47,995 nt of DNA from DASZGI01 sp035938995 (GCF_035938995.1 NZ_DASZGI010000106.1:1-47995), one strand, 5' to 3'. Numbered from the stretch's first letter, positions 7,728-17,680 are shown. A program made the numbers and translations. Notes: a model not told the origin generated them from the sequence alone.

Positions 7728-9422
7728 GTGACCAGCACCGAGCACTTCTCCCAGCCCCAGCAGATCGACGAGGGCGCGCTGATCGCGGGCCGCTACCGGC
7801 TCTCGCGCTGGCTCGGCCTCGGCGCGATGGGCGAGGTCTGGGCCGCGCGGGACGAGCGGCTCGGCCGGGACGTGGCGGTCAAGCTCGTCTCCGGCGGACC
7901 GCAGTCCAGCGCGGAGAGCGCGGACCGGTTCACCCGGGAGGCCATCGCGGTCGCCCGAATCAACCACCCCAACGTCGTCGGCGTCTACGATCAGGGTGAG
8001 CACCAGCGCCACCACTTCGTGGTGATGGAGCTGATCACCGGGTGCAATCTGGACGAGCTGCGCGGCGGCCGGCCGATGCCGGTCGGCGCCGCGCTCACCG
8101 TCGCGGTGCAGATCGCCCGCGCGCTCGAAGGCGCGCACGAGGCCGGAGTGGTGCACCGGGACATCAAGCCGGCGAACATCATGGTCACCCACGACGGGGT
8201 GGTGAAGGTCCTCGACTTCGGCATCGCCGGCTTCCTGCAGTCCGGGGACTCGGTGACCGGGGCCGGGGAGAGCCTGGGCACCCCGGCGTACACGGCGCCG
8301 GAGCGGATCGCCGGGGCGCGCGCGGACGTGCGCTCCGACCTGTACTCGCTCGGCTGCGTGCTCTACACGATGCTCACCGGGCTGCCACCGTTCCCCGGCG
8401 AGGACACCCTGACGATTCTGAACCGGCAGGTGTACGACGACCCGACGCCGGTGCGCCAGTGGCGTCCGGAGATCCCGCCGGAGATCGACCAGCTGGTGAT
8501 GTGGCTGCTGTCGAAGGACCCGACGGCGCGGCCGGCCTCGGCCGCGGTGGTGGCCGGGCGGCTGGAGTCGCTGGCCACCGCGTATCCGACGCCGAACGAG
8601 GGGCCCGAACCGACCATCGGCGACCTGCTGGTCAACGCGCCCGAGCAGGGGCGCAATCCGCGCCTGGCGGCGCGGGAGCACGCCGTCGCGCAGATGGCGG
8701 CGGCAGGCGAGGGAACGCAGGACATCGAGGACAAGCCGCGCCGCCGCCGCATGCCCATGGTGTTCCTCATTCTGAGCATCATCGCGGGCCTGGTGGTGGG
8801 CATCGTGCTCAGCCGTCAGCCCGCGACCACTTCGGGCGCGGTGGGCGCGATGCCGAGCGCCGACGCCATCCACGGCGGCGCGCCCGCCGCGTCGAGTCCG
8901 CCGGCCGCAGGTGCGCCGGGGACGGGCATGGGCGCGGCCGCGGGCAACAGCTCGTCTGGGGCCGGCGGCGGGATGCAGCAGCACCAGTCCCCCGCTACTC
9001 AGATGCCCGGCATGGCCGGCGGAGGCGGCATGGCCGGCGGACAGAGCGCGGCACCGCAGGGCACGCTGTCGAAAGTGACGCCGATGGCTCCGGTCTCGCC
9101 GTATCTGCGGTACACCGCGGCGGTGCCCGGCTCCGGCTGCGTGACGCTCGCTCCGGGCCAGTACGAGTGCATGATCGGGCGGGACGGCGGAGCGCCGGTC
9201 TACCAGGCCGGCACGCTGAACCAGATCGGCACGGTGAACCAGGGCGACCAGCCGTTCTACTGCCAGTCCTCAGGAGGCGAATACAGCCACGGCGGCTTCT
9301 CCAACCACTGGTGGGGCTGGACCGAGGACGACCAGGGCACGTTTGGCTGGGTCTCCGCGGTCGACATCGCGGGTGGCAGCGACAACCAGCCCCAGCCGGG
9401 GTTGCCGTACTGCGGCGGCTGA
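7728..9422 (+). CDS. Transmembrane Ser/Thr protein kinase with ectodomain
   Basis: PknB-type (Hanks) kinase, 564 residues. The P-loop is LGLGAMGEV (30-37), catalytic Lys52, HRD loop HRDIKPAN with Asp145, DFG Asp163, and APE-type APER. One transmembrane helix lies at about 342-363 (MPMVFLILSIIAGLVVGIVLS). The outside part is a Gly/Ala/Met/Gln-rich linker followed by a roughly 110-residue Cys-containing domain (GSGCVTLAPGQYECM to GLPYCGG), with no PASTA repeats. Sensing of an extracellular ligand is therefore likely but the ligand is unknown. GTG start with AGGGGG 7 nt upstream. The adjacent secreted propeller gene is a plausible functional neighbour. Confidence 0.93.
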   Translation: MTSTEHFSQPQQIDEGALIAGRYRLSRWLGLGAMGEVWAARDERLGRDVAVKLVSGGPQSSAESADRFTREAIAVARINHPNVVGVYDQGEHQRHHFVVMELITGCNLDELRGGRPMPVGAALTVAVQIARALEGAHEAGVVHRDIKPANIMVTHDGVVKVLDFGIAGFLQSGDSVTGAGESLGTPAYTAPERIAGARADVRSDLYSLGCVLYTMLTGLPPFPGEDTLTILNRQVYDDPTPVRQWRPEIPPEIDQLVMWLLSKDPTARPASAAVVAGRLESLATAYPTPNEGPEPTIGDLLVNAPEQGRNPRLAAREHAVAQMAAAGEGTQDIEDKPRRRRMPMVFLILSIIAGLVVGIVLSRQPATTSGAVGAMPSADAIHGGAPAASSPPAAGAPGTGMGAAAGNSSSGAGGGMQQHQSPATQMPGMAGGGGMAGGQSAAPQGTLSKVTPMAPVSPYLRYTAAVPGSGCVTLAPGQYECMIGRDGGAPVYQAGTLNQIGTVNQGDQPFYCQSSGGEYSHGGFSNHWWGWTEDDQGTFGWVSAVDIAGGSDNQPQPGLPYCGG

Positions 9423-9456
9423 GCGGCGCTGATCATCGAGCGCTTAGCCGTGACTG

Positions 9457-10935
9457 CTAACTGATCTCGTAGATGTGCACGGTGTTCTCGTCGGCGAAGG
9501 TGTCGGTGAAGACGCCCTTCACGGCACCGATCGTGCGGTTCTCATTGAGAACGCTGATGGTGCCGCCAGGCGCACCGGCCAGGGTGAAAGTCACAGTCTG
9601 CGATCCGGACGCGTGCGGGATCGCGAAGATGTAGAAGTGCCCGTCGTAATACTTTGCCATCACGCTCATAGAGCCCTTCGCCGTGACGTATCCGTCGGCG
9701 AAGGGCGCGTTGATGACCGGGGCGAGGGCCGCGATCTGCGCGTTGGTCGTCTTGATGGCGTCGTACATCGCTCCGGCCGGGTAGCGGCCGCCGCCGGTGT
9801 AGGAGGCGTCTGCGATGACCTTGTACTGGTCGAAGTACTGCACTCCGCGCGCTCCGGCGATGATCGCGTTCCACACTTCCGCGGATGTCTGGGCGGGCCG
9901 GGGATAGGCCGATCCGCCGTCCATGTGATCGATCTCGGTGAACGCCATGACCGGTCGGCTGTCCTGGCAGTCTTTGCGGGCCTCTTGGATCTGGTCGTAC
10001 ATGTCCCACACGTGTCCGCCGCGCAGCACGAGCGGGTAGACGTCGAAGCTGAAGATGTCCGCACCGGCGCAGATGGCTTGTTTCTGCGGGAGCGAATAGA
10101 GGTAGTTCCTGCTGCCGTCGATGAAGGTCACAGTGGTCTGGATGTAGGTCGGACGGCTCGGGTCGGCAGCGCGCGACGCCGCTTCGGCGGCCTCGAAGGC
10201 GGATGCCGAGAGGCCGCCCCAATCGCCCGTCTGCCGGTGCGCGGTGATGGTCGGCGGCACGCAGTCGAACCAGTTGTTCGCGTTGCCGTCCAGCTCGTCG
10301 CCGAACACGTCGAAGGCGGCGCGTGATCCCCACGCCTTGCCACCGGCCGCCTGGTAGAAGTCGCCGCCGGCGTAGAAGCCGGCCTGCGCGTCGACGCCGG
10401 TCATGTCGTTGCCGTTCGGGTTGCTCCACACCGGGCACCAGGTTCCGGCCGCCTCGTCGCGCATCGGCGTGAAGAAGTTCAGTCCCTCCGCGGCGAGGTC
10501 GGCCGGACTGGCTTCCGACGGATAGACGCCGATCGGCACGAAGCCGGGGTTCGCCGGGAAACCGTTGGGCCACTTGGCGAAATAGTCCGCGCCTCCGTCG
10601 ATCTGCCGGAGGACGACACCCGCGGGGACGGGGAGGGTGTCGGCGTTGTGGCTGTTCGCGGAGGAGGTCGCGCTCGCGGACGCCGATTGGGTGGTCTGCT
10701 GCCCGAGCGAGGGATTGGTATTCGGCGTCGCTTCGGCCGAGGCACTGGCCGCCGTGCGCGCAGCCTGCCCGGACGCGGAGTGCCGGGCATGCCAGGCCGC
10801 GCCCGCGGCGGTTCCCGCGACGACGACGAAGCCGACGGTCGCAATGGCGATGCGGACGTGTGCCTTTTGGACTCGATGAGTTGCCCTGTGCCCCATGTTC
10901 TTCCACGTGTGCGACGACGGCCACTGATCTTCCAT
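9457..10935 (-). CDS. Exported glycoside hydrolase-like protein
   Basis: A 492-residue protein with an N-terminal signal anchor at about 27-47 (VRIAIATVGFVVVAGTAAGAAW), an Ala/Ser/Thr linker to about 105, and a TIM-barrel-like domain. The strand-end motifs DVFGDELDG, DIFSFDVYPL and PVMAFTEIDHMD place acidic residues as in retaining glycosidases, and the C-terminal 90 residues look like a beta-sandwich. I cannot assign a GH family or substrate. The start at 10935 has no clear ribosome-binding site; ATG 10896 (MGHRA) has GGAAG close upstream and is a good alternative. It is convergent with the kinase gene (34-nt gap). Confidence 0.75.
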   Translation of the reverse strand: MEDQWPSSHTWKNMGHRATHRVQKAHVRIAIATVGFVVVAGTAAGAAWHARHSASGQAARTAASASAEATPNTNPSLGQQTTQSASASATSSANSHNADTLPVPAGVVLRQIDGGADYFAKWPNGFPANPGFVPIGVYPSEASPADLAAEGLNFFTPMRDEAAGTWCPVWSNPNGNDMTGVDAQAGFYAGGDFYQAAGGKAWGSRAAFDVFGDELDGNANNWFDCVPPTITAHRQTGDWGGLSASAFEAAEAASRAADPSRPTYIQTTVTFIDGSRNYLYSLPQKQAICAGADIFSFDVYPLVLRGGHVWDMYDQIQEARKDCQDSRPVMAFTEIDHMDGGSAYPRPAQTSAEVWNAIIAGARGVQYFDQYKVIADASYTGGGRYPAGAMYDAIKTTNAQIAALAPVINAPFADGYVTAKGSMSVMAKYYDGHFYIFAIPHASGSQTVTFTLAGAPGGTISVLNENRTIGAVKGVFTDTFADENTVHIYEIS

Positions 10936-11044
10936 GGGTGCGGCGTGGCCGCCACGCTACCAGCGCGCATGAGGCGACACAGGCGATGTGGCTACTGAGT
11001 CCGGTGAGGTTTCGTCCGCGTTCTGATACCCCGGCGGGGCGGTC

Positions 11045-12427
11045 TCAGAGTCCTGCCCCTTCGGAGTCCCGTTGGGCCTGTGCGGCCTCCTGGATGGCGA
11101 TCCGGGCGAAGACCTGCTGGGCGGTCACCGCGCGCTCGGACCGGCCGCGGCCGACGAAGCTGACCGACCAGTGCATCACCGTGGTCAGCCGGTTCTTGAA
11201 GCCGACGAGGTACATCAGGTGGACGATCAGCCACAGCACCCAGGCGGCGAACCCGGAGAAGCGCAGCCGCCCGACGCTGGCCACCGCCGAGAGCCGGGAC
11301 ACCGTCGCCATGCTGCCCTTGTCGAAGTAGTGGAAGGGCGCCGCCGCGGGCTTGCCGTCGAGGCGCAGCCCGATCTGCTTGGCCGCGTACCGGCCGCCCT
11401 GGATCGCCACCTGCGCCACGCCGGGCATGTTGTCCAGCGCCATCAGGTCGCCGACCACGAAGATCTCCGGGTGCCCGGGCAGCGTGCAGTCCGGCAGCAC
11501 CTTGACCCGCCCGGCCCGGTCCACCTCGGCGCCCACCTTGCCGGCCAGCTGCGCGCCCAGCGGCGAGGCGGCGACCCCGGCGGCCCAGATCTTCGTCTGG
11601 GCCTCGATGCGCTCGTGGTGCCCGTCCTTCTCCTTGATGGTGATGCCGGTCGCGTCCACGTCGTCGACGAAGGCGTCCAGCCGCACCTCGACGCCGAGCA
11701 TCTCCAGGCGTCGCTTCGCCTTCTCGGACAGATGGTCGCCGAACGTGGACAGCACCTGCGGCAGGCCGTCGACGAGCACGATGCGCGCGGTGCGGGTGTT
11801 GATGTTGCGAAACTCCTTGGGCAGCGCCCGGTGCGCGAGCTCCGCGATCTGCCCGGCCATCTCCACCCCGGTCGGACCGGCTCCGACCACCACGAACGTC
11901 AGCCGCCGCTGCTGAGCCTCCCGATCGGTCTCCAGCTCGGCCAGCTCGAAAGCGCCGAAGATCCGGCCGCGCAGCTCCAACGCGTCGTCGATGCTCTTGA
12001 GGCCGGGGGCGAAGTCGGCGAAGCGGTCGTTGCCGAAGTACGACTGGGTCGCGCCGGTCGCCACGATCAGGCTGTCGTAGCCGATCTTGTACGGGGCGGA
12101 GCGCCCGGGGGCCCGGGCGGTGAGCACCCGCGTGTCCGGGTCGACCTCGGTGACCTCCCCGAGCAGTACCCGCGCGTTCGCCTGGTGCTCCAGGATCTCC
12201 CGGGTCGCCGGGGCGATCTCGCCCGAGGACAGGATCCCGGTGGCGACCTGGTAGAGCAGCGGCTGGAAGAGGTGGTGCGGGGTCGCAGCGACCACCGTGA
12301 CCTCCACGTCGCGGCGCCGCTTCAGAGCCTTGGCGGCGAACAGGCCGCCGAAGCCGGAGCCGACGATCACCACGCGGTGGCGGGCTCCCTCTGCTCGGGT
12401 GGCGCTGGTCTGGCTGGTTTCGTCCAT
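11045..12427 (-). CDS. ndh: Type II NADH dehydrogenase (NDH-2)
   Basis: FAD-dependent NADH:quinone oxidoreductase, 460 residues, oxidising NADH to reduce menaquinone without proton pumping. The first dinucleotide-binding motif is VVIVGSGFGGLFAAKAL, and the second VVVGAGPTGVEMAGQIAEL. The FAD-closing motif is EIFVVGDLMAL. LFQPLLYQVATGIL is a characteristic NDH-2 substrate-side sequence. The C-terminus holds hydrophobic helices (WVLWLIVHLMYLVGFKNR) for membrane attachment. ATG 12427 is chosen because GGAGG lies 7 nt upstream and the N-terminus then matches the family; the reading frame extends further to 12523 without support. Monocistronic, divergent from the hybrid kinase. Confidence 0.93.
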   Translation of the reverse strand: MDETSQTSATRAEGARHRVVIVGSGFGGLFAAKALKRRRDVEVTVVAATPHHLFQPLLYQVATGILSSGEIAPATREILEHQANARVLLGEVTEVDPDTRVLTARAPGRSAPYKIGYDSLIVATGATQSYFGNDRFADFAPGLKSIDDALELRGRIFGAFELAELETDREAQQRRLTFVVVGAGPTGVEMAGQIAELAHRALPKEFRNINTRTARIVLVDGLPQVLSTFGDHLSEKAKRRLEMLGVEVRLDAFVDDVDATGITIKEKDGHHERIEAQTKIWAAGVAASPLGAQLAGKVGAEVDRAGRVKVLPDCTLPGHPEIFVVGDLMALDNMPGVAQVAIQGGRYAAKQIGLRLDGKPAAAPFHYFDKGSMATVSRLSAVASVGRLRFSGFAAWVLWLIVHLMYLVGFKNRLTTVMHWSVSFVGRGRSERAVTAQQVFARIAIQEAAQAQRDSEGAGL

Positions 12428-12701
12428 GGTCGGCCTCCGGGCGACGTGGGGACGGCGGCGGCTCGGCACAGATCGACGTTGATCCGCGCGGGGCTCTCTA
12501 CCCCGCAGTGACTGTGCCCACACTAGCTATAGCCGCGACGGTGTACATCTGGGCGCATGGTCGGACCGTTGCTAAATCTGTTCGGTACCGCGGCGGCTTC
12601 ATCGCGCACGTGGCTGGATATAGTGCGGAAAGGGACGCCATCGCGCCATCAACACAGGGTGTGCCGCCCAGGGAGTCAGGGTCCTCAAGGACGCCTTCCC
12701 G
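12428..12701. promoter_or_regulatory. Divergent promoter region ndh / hybrid kinase
   Basis: The 274-nt spacer between two divergent genes is comparatively AT-richer around 12520-12630. No operator symmetry stands out. Confidence 0.3.
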
Positions 12702-15230
12702 GTGCCGGAGAGCCGAGGAGGGCAGTTGACTAACGCGCCGGATCCGCGCCTGATCCGCTTGCTCAGCGCAATGCGGGCGGTGAGCGGGGGCGATCTGCGC
12801 AGCCGGGTCGTGGCCTCGGGCGACGACGAGATCGCCGAGATCTGCGCCCTGTTCAACGAGACCACCCGCGCCCACGAGGAGCGCACCTGGCTCGGCCGCC
12901 ACCTGGCCCGGATCTCCGGCCTGCTGCAGGGCCACGGCAACGTGGTCGCGATGGCGCAGTTGGTGATGAACGAGCTGACTCCGCTGGTCGGGGCGCAGCA
13001 GGGGGCGTTCTTCCTGGCCGAGACAGCGGACGGGCCGGTGCTCGCCGGGGAGCCGGTCGCGGACGCCGACGTCAGGCTCCGGATGATCGCCGGCTACGCG
13101 TGCCCGTACCCGCCCGGCGGCGAACCGCTCTACGCGCTCGGCCAGTCGCTGGTCGGCCAAGTCGCCGCAGCGCGCCAGAGCATAGAGGTGGACGGCGCCC
13201 CGGACGACTATATGAGGGTCTCCTCCGGCACCGGCGACAGCGGCAAGGTCGGCGTGATCGTGCTGCCGGTGCAGTACGAGGGCCAGATCCTGGGGGTGAT
13301 CGAGCTGGCCGCGGTGGGCGGCTTCACCCCGGTGCGCGTGGAGCTGCTGGAGCAGCTGAAGGAGCCCATCGGCGTCGCGGTCAATGCCATCACCACCAGC
13401 GCCCGCACCGACGAGCTGCTGCGCGAATCCCAGCGGCTGACCGCCGAGCTGCGGGCGCGGCAGGAGGAGTTGCAGGCATCGAACAGCGAGCTGGCGGAAA
13501 AGGCCGAGTTGCTGGAGCGGCAGAACGCGGACATCGAGCTGAAGACGGCGCAGATCGAGCAGGCCCGCGCGGCCCTGCAGGAGCGCGCCCAGCAGCTGGC
13601 GCTGGCCTCGCGGGTCAAGTCCGAGTTCACGGCGAACATGTCGCACGAGCTGCGCACGCCCCTGGGCAGCCTGCTGATCCTCGCCGAGCTGCTGGCGCAG
13701 AACGCGGAGGGCAACCTGTCGGCGCGCCAGGTGGACTTCGCCCGCACCATCTACTCGGCCGGTTCCGACCTGCTCCAGCTGATCAACGACATACTCGACC
13801 TGTCCCGGGTCGAGGCCGGCCGCATGGAGGTGCGCGCCGAGCGGCTGCCCCTGGCCGAGCTGGTGGACTATCTGGAGGACACGTTCCGGCCGCTGGCCGC
13901 CGAGAAGGGCCTGGAACTGACCGTCTCCCTCGCGGCCGGCGCCCCCGAGGCGCTCGTCACCGACGGGCAGCGGATCCAGCAGATCCTGCGCAACCTGCTG
14001 TCGAACGCGGTGAAGTTCACCGACCACGGCCGGGTGTCGCTGGCCGTCGGCCCCGACCCGGACGCGCCCGGCATCGTGCAGTTCGCGGTCACGGACACCG
14101 GCGTCGGCATCCCACAGGACAAGCTGCGGGTCATCTTCGAGGCCTTCCAGCAGGCGGACGGCACCGCCGGCCGGCAGTTCAGCGGCACCGGCCTCGGCCT
14201 GTCGATCAGCCGGGAGCTGACCCAGCTGCTCGGCGGGGACCTGCGGGTGCGCAGCACGATGGGCCGGGGTAGCACGTTCACCCTGCGGCTGCCGGTCGAA
14301 CCGGCGGCGGAGCGAGCGGAGGCCGCGCCGGACTCGAAGGGCGCGGCGCGGTCCCGCCTGGCCTCTCCAGCCACCATAGTGATCCTCGTCGTCGAGCCCG
14401 GGGGGAGCGGCGCACTGCTCCAAGCCGCCGAGGCCACGGTCGAAGGGCTGGCCGGGGTGAAGGAACCGGTCGAGGTCGTCGCAGCACCCGGCGCCGACGC
14501 GATCGCCTCGGCGCTGGCCGGCCGCAACGCGGTCGCCGTGCTGCTGGACCAGGCCACCGCGGAGGCCGAAGCCGAGGCCGTGGCGGACCAGCTGGCCGAA
14601 GCGGGGTCTGATCTGCTGCTCCTGGTGGTCGGGGCGGCGCCGGACGGCGGCGCGGCCGAGCGGCTGGCGGCGGCAGGCGGCGGGCGGCACCGGATCGAGC
14701 CGGTCAGCTCGGTCCCGCAGGTCGCCGAGCGGCTGACCCTGCACCTGCTGACCACCCTGCCCCGGACCGACGGCTTGCTGAACGAGCGCGAGCCGGGCCG
14801 GGCGGCGACACGCTTCCGCGGCGAGAAGGTGCTGCTCGTCGATGACGACATGCGCACCGTGTTCGCGCTGACCAGCGCGCTCGAGTTGCACGGGCTGACG
14901 ATCATTCACGCGGAGAACGGCCTGCGCGCGCTGGACGTGCTCAAGCAGCAGCCCGACGTGGCCCTGGTGCTGATGGACCTGATGATGCCCGGCATGGACG
15001 GCTACGCGACCACGCGGAAGATCCGCGCCACGGCCGAGTTCGCCGACCTGCCGATCATCGTGGTGACCGCGAAGGCGATGCGTGAGGATCGGGACAAGAG
15101 CCTGGCGGCCGGAGCGAACGAGTACGTGACCAAGCCGGTGGACGTGGCGGCGCTGCTCGGGCTGATCAGGCGCACGATCCGGGAACCGGCCGGGGCGGAC
15201 TCCCCGTACGCCGGGGATGCGCGCGGCTAA
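12702..15230 (+). CDS. Hybrid histidine kinase / response regulator
   Basis: Soluble hybrid sensor kinase, 842 residues. In order: HAMP-like helix pair (about 14-60), GAF domain (about 75-225), a long coiled coil (about 240-305, ESQRLTAELRARQEELQ onward), HisKA with phospho-acceptor His315 (SHELRTPL), HATPase_c with N-box NLLSNAVKFT, DTGVGIP and GTGLGLSIS, a degenerate receiver-like segment, and a true C-terminal receiver (VDDD, Asp759 in LMDLMMPGMDG, VTAKAM, TKP). There are no membrane spans, so the GAF domain probably senses an internal signal. GTG 12702 has AAGGA at 10 nt; TTG 12726 with GAGGAGG 3-5 nt upstream is equally plausible. The stop overlaps by 4 nt with the convergent phosphatase gene. 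Confidence 0.92.
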   Translation: MPESRGGQLTNAPDPRLIRLLSAMRAVSGGDLRSRVVASGDDEIAEICALFNETTRAHEERTWLGRHLARISGLLQGHGNVVAMAQLVMNELTPLVGAQQGAFFLAETADGPVLAGEPVADADVRLRMIAGYACPYPPGGEPLYALGQSLVGQVAAARQSIEVDGAPDDYMRVSSGTGDSGKVGVIVLPVQYEGQILGVIELAAVGGFTPVRVELLEQLKEPIGVAVNAITTSARTDELLRESQRLTAELRARQEELQASNSELAEKAELLERQNADIELKTAQIEQARAALQERAQQLALASRVKSEFTANMSHELRTPLGSLLILAELLAQNAEGNLSARQVDFARTIYSAGSDLLQLINDILDLSRVEAGRMEVRAERLPLAELVDYLEDTFRPLAAEKGLELTVSLAAGAPEALVTDGQRIQQILRNLLSNAVKFTDHGRVSLAVGPDPDAPGIVQFAVTDTGVGIPQDKLRVIFEAFQQADGTAGRQFSGTGLGLSISRELTQLLGGDLRVRSTMGRGSTFTLRLPVEPAAERAEAAPDSKGAARSRLASPATIVILVVEPGGSGALLQAAEATVEGLAGVKEPVEVVAAPGADAIASALAGRNAVAVLLDQATAEAEAEAVADQLAEAGSDLLLLVVGAAPDGGAAERLAAAGGGRHRIEPVSSVPQVAERLTLHLLTTLPRTDGLLNEREPGRAATRFRGEKVLLVDDDMRTVFALTSALELHGLTIIHAENGLRALDVLKQQPDVALVLMDLMMPGMDGYATTRKIRATAEFADLPIIVVTAKAMREDRDKSLAAGANEYVTKPVDVAALLGLIRRTIREPAGADSPYAGDARG

Positions 15231-17680
15231 CTGAACCGCACCGCCAGCAGGCACGCGTCGTCGTCGGTGTCGGACGCGGCGTGCGCCATCAGCCGGTCCA
15301 CATACGCGTCGAGGTCGTCGTCGACATGCGCGGCGTCCGCCAGCAGCCTGCTGGTGTCCTCGTCGGGAGTGTGCTTGCGCCGCTCGATCAGGCCGTCGGT
15401 GTAGAGCAGCACGACGTCGCCCGGTTCCAGGATCACGGTCTCCTGTCCGAACTCGCTGTCCGGGTCCAGCCCGAGCATCGGGCCGCCGGGGCGCGGCATA
15501 GTCCGCGCCATTCCGGACCGCACCAGCACCGGGCTCGGGTGTCCCGCGTTCGCCACGCAGAACCGGCGGTCCGCCGGATCGTAGAGGGCGGCGACCGCGC
15601 TGGCGATGGTGAATCCGGCCAGCTCGCAGGTGACCCCGTTGAGCCAGGTCAACAGCCGGTCGCTGTCCTCGCCGGTCACCGCGAGGCCGTGCAGCGCGTG
15701 GAAGAGTCTGGCCATCGCGGTGGCCGCGCCGAAGCCGTGCCCGGCGATGTCGCCGACGGTCAGCAGCAGCCGGGAGCCGGACACCGGGAAGATGCCGTAC
15801 CAGTCGCCGCCGACGCCCACGCCCGCGCTGGCCGGACGGTAGCGGGCGGCCACCTCGACGCCCGCGGCCAGCTCCATGCGCATCGGCTCGACCGGCATGA
15901 TCACCTGTTGCAGCAGGTTGGCCAGCTGGCGCTCGGATTCGGCCCGGCTGCGCTGCGCGGCGAGCTGGATGTGCGCGATCTCCAGGGCGGTCTCGGCGCG
16001 GCGCCGCTCGGTGACGTCCTGGACGGTGCCGAACACCGAGACCACCGCTCCGCCCTCGCCGAGGATCGGCTCGCCGGCGAAGCGCACATGCCGCGCCGCG
16101 CCGTCCGGGAGGATCACCCGGAACTCCGCCTGCCCCGGGCGGCCCTCCAGGGTGAGGTCGCGCACCAGCCGGTCGCGCTCGGGCAGGTCGTCGGGGTGGA
16201 CGGCGTACGGCGGCCGGTCCACCGGAACCGGGCCCGGTGCGATGCGCGCGCCGAGCGCCAGCAGCGCCTCGGCGGACCAGTGCACGACCCGGCCCTGCAC
16301 GTCCCACTCCCAGGAACCGGCGCCGGTCATCCGCTGCAGCCGGGCCGCCCGGAGCGGGTCCGCGTCTCCCTCGTCCGTCGGGCGCAGGCTGACCAGCAGG
16401 CTCGACTCGTCGAGGCGGGTGGCGCTGAGCGAGATCGTACGAAGGCGCCGCTCAGTTTCGGCGGAGTCGGTGTAGGTGTGCTCGGGGTCGCGGAAGGGCA
16501 CTCCGGTGCGCAGCACCTCGCGGAACGCCTCGTAAGCACCGGAGGTCGAGACCCACGGCAGCGTCTCGGCGAGCCGGCGGCCGATCGGGTTGAACGTGAC
16601 CGTCGCCGGCGCCAGGTCCTCGGTCGACTCGCGGGTGTCGGCCGCGATCAGCTCGAGGGCGGCCCGGTTCACCGCGACGATACCCAGGCCGGTGGAGCGG
16701 CCGCCCGCGTTCGGGATCCGGGCGAGCAACAGCATCGGCTCCCACGCCAGGTCCATGATCACTCGGAGCCGGTCGAGGTCGGCCGGGCGGCTCCAGTCGT
16801 CGGAGAAGCCCTCGGCCTCCGCGGGAAGCCGGCGGGCGCGTACCACGGCCTGCGCCGCGGTCCCGGCCACCGCCGCTATCTCGCGGCGCACCTCGGCGCT
16901 GAACGAGGTGGTGGGCGGCCAGCCGATCTCGACCACGCCGATCAGTCGGCGGCCCAGCCACAGCGGTACCGCGGCATGCAGCCGCCCGACCGGGGCACCG
17001 CCCGGGCCGGCCTCGCCGAGCAGCGCAGCCTGCTTGCCGCGCACCGCCTCCGCCCACACCACCGAGCGCTGGCGCACCGCCACGTTCAGCAGGCAGTCCA
17101 TTCGCGGTGGGATCCGGCGCCACTGGCTGGCCACCCCGGCGGGCACGCCGTCCGTGCCGACCAGTTCGAGCGCGCCGTCCGGCAGGAGCAGCGCGATGCC
17201 CGCGAGGTTCGCCCCGGACCAGGCGAGGGTGTCGGCCAGCAGCAGCCGGGCGACCTCGTCGGCGTCCGCGGCGCGCTCGATCCGGGGCACCTGCACCGCT
17301 GGGTTCGATATTGCTGTGTTCGATACCGCTGTGTTCGATGCCCCTATGTTCGATACCGCTGTGTTCGGCACCGCCTCGGCCATCGGCAGCCGGGTGCGTC
17401 CGAGCGGCTCGCCGCCGCGCCCGGTGATCTCCGCGGCGACCTCGAGCAGGTCCCGGCCGGAGCGGCGCTCGATCTCGAGCAGTTGGTCGAAGGCTTCCTG
17501 CGGCGAGCAGTCGAGCCGCGCGATCAGGGCGCCGATGGCCTGGTCTACTACCCCGTGTTCGAGGAAGCGAGCGCGCAGCCGTGCCTCAGCGCGTCGCTGT
17601 ATCTCGATGACGCGGCTGAGGTCGTCGACCTCTGCCGCGCGGGACGGCGCGGGTTCCCCGCTCGCCGCCGTTTTGGCCAT
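15227..17680 (-). CDS. SpoIIE-family PP2C phosphatase with ANTAR-like, GAF and PAS domains
   Basis: Multi-domain RsbU/SpoIIE-type Ser/Thr phosphatase, 817 residues, expected to dephosphorylate STAS antagonists and so free sigma factors. The N-terminus (about 22-85) is a helical ANTAR-like segment (GVVDQAIGALIARLDCSPQEAFDQLLEI). A five-unit pentapeptide repeat related to SNTAV follows at about 102-127. A GAF-like domain (about 130-290), two PAS-like domains (about 300-410 and 440-560) and the PP2C domain (about 590-817) come next, the last with GGDWYG, VGDIAGHG, NAGHPSP and LYTDGLIE. It lies next to a RsbW-like gene (divergent) and the sigB-type operon, so it is the likely activating input of that module. 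Confidence 0.93.
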   Translation of the reverse strand: MAKTAASGEPAPSRAAEVDDLSRVIEIQRRAEARLRARFLEHGVVDQAIGALIARLDCSPQEAFDQLLEIERRSGRDLLEVAAEITGRGGEPLGRTRLPMAEAVPNTAVSNIGASNTAVSNTAISNPAVQVPRIERAADADEVARLLLADTLAWSGANLAGIALLLPDGALELVGTDGVPAGVASQWRRIPPRMDCLLNVAVRQRSVVWAEAVRGKQAALLGEAGPGGAPVGRLHAAVPLWLGRRLIGVVEIGWPPTTSFSAEVRREIAAVAGTAAQAVVRARRLPAEAEGFSDDWSRPADLDRLRVIMDLAWEPMLLLARIPNAGGRSTGLGIVAVNRAALELIAADTRESTEDLAPATVTFNPIGRRLAETLPWVSTSGAYEAFREVLRTGVPFRDPEHTYTDSAETERRLRTISLSATRLDESSLLVSLRPTDEGDADPLRAARLQRMTGAGSWEWDVQGRVVHWSAEALLALGARIAPGPVPVDRPPYAVHPDDLPERDRLVRDLTLEGRPGQAEFRVILPDGAARHVRFAGEPILGEGGAVVSVFGTVQDVTERRRAETALEIAHIQLAAQRSRAESERQLANLLQQVIMPVEPMRMELAAGVEVAARYRPASAGVGVGGDWYGIFPVSGSRLLLTVGDIAGHGFGAATAMARLFHALHGLAVTGEDSDRLLTWLNGVTCELAGFTIASAVAALYDPADRRFCVANAGHPSPVLVRSGMARTMPRPGGPMLGLDPDSEFGQETVILEPGDVVLLYTDGLIERRKHTPDEDTSRLLADAAHVDDDLDAYVDRLMAHAASDTDDDACLLAVRFS
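17301..17375. repeat. 5 x 15-bp in-frame tandem repeat
   Basis: Five 15-bp units of the type GTGTTCGATACCGCT at 17301, 17316, 17331, 17346 and 17361. They lie inside the phosphatase gene and encode variants of SNTAV on the minus strand, between the ANTAR-like and GAF domains. The unit is a multiple of three, so copy changes keep the frame. Confidence 0.9.

Noticed and set aside
12508..12729. Small ORF of 73 codons in the ndh/kinase spacer
   Set aside because: No ribosome-binding site, no conserved feature, and it runs into the kinase start region.
12498..16307. 1269-codon open frame on the minus strand
   Set aside because: Antisense to the hybrid kinase and out of frame with the SpoIIE phosphatase; Arg/Gln-rich composition with no domain. 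It is a GC-frame shadow.
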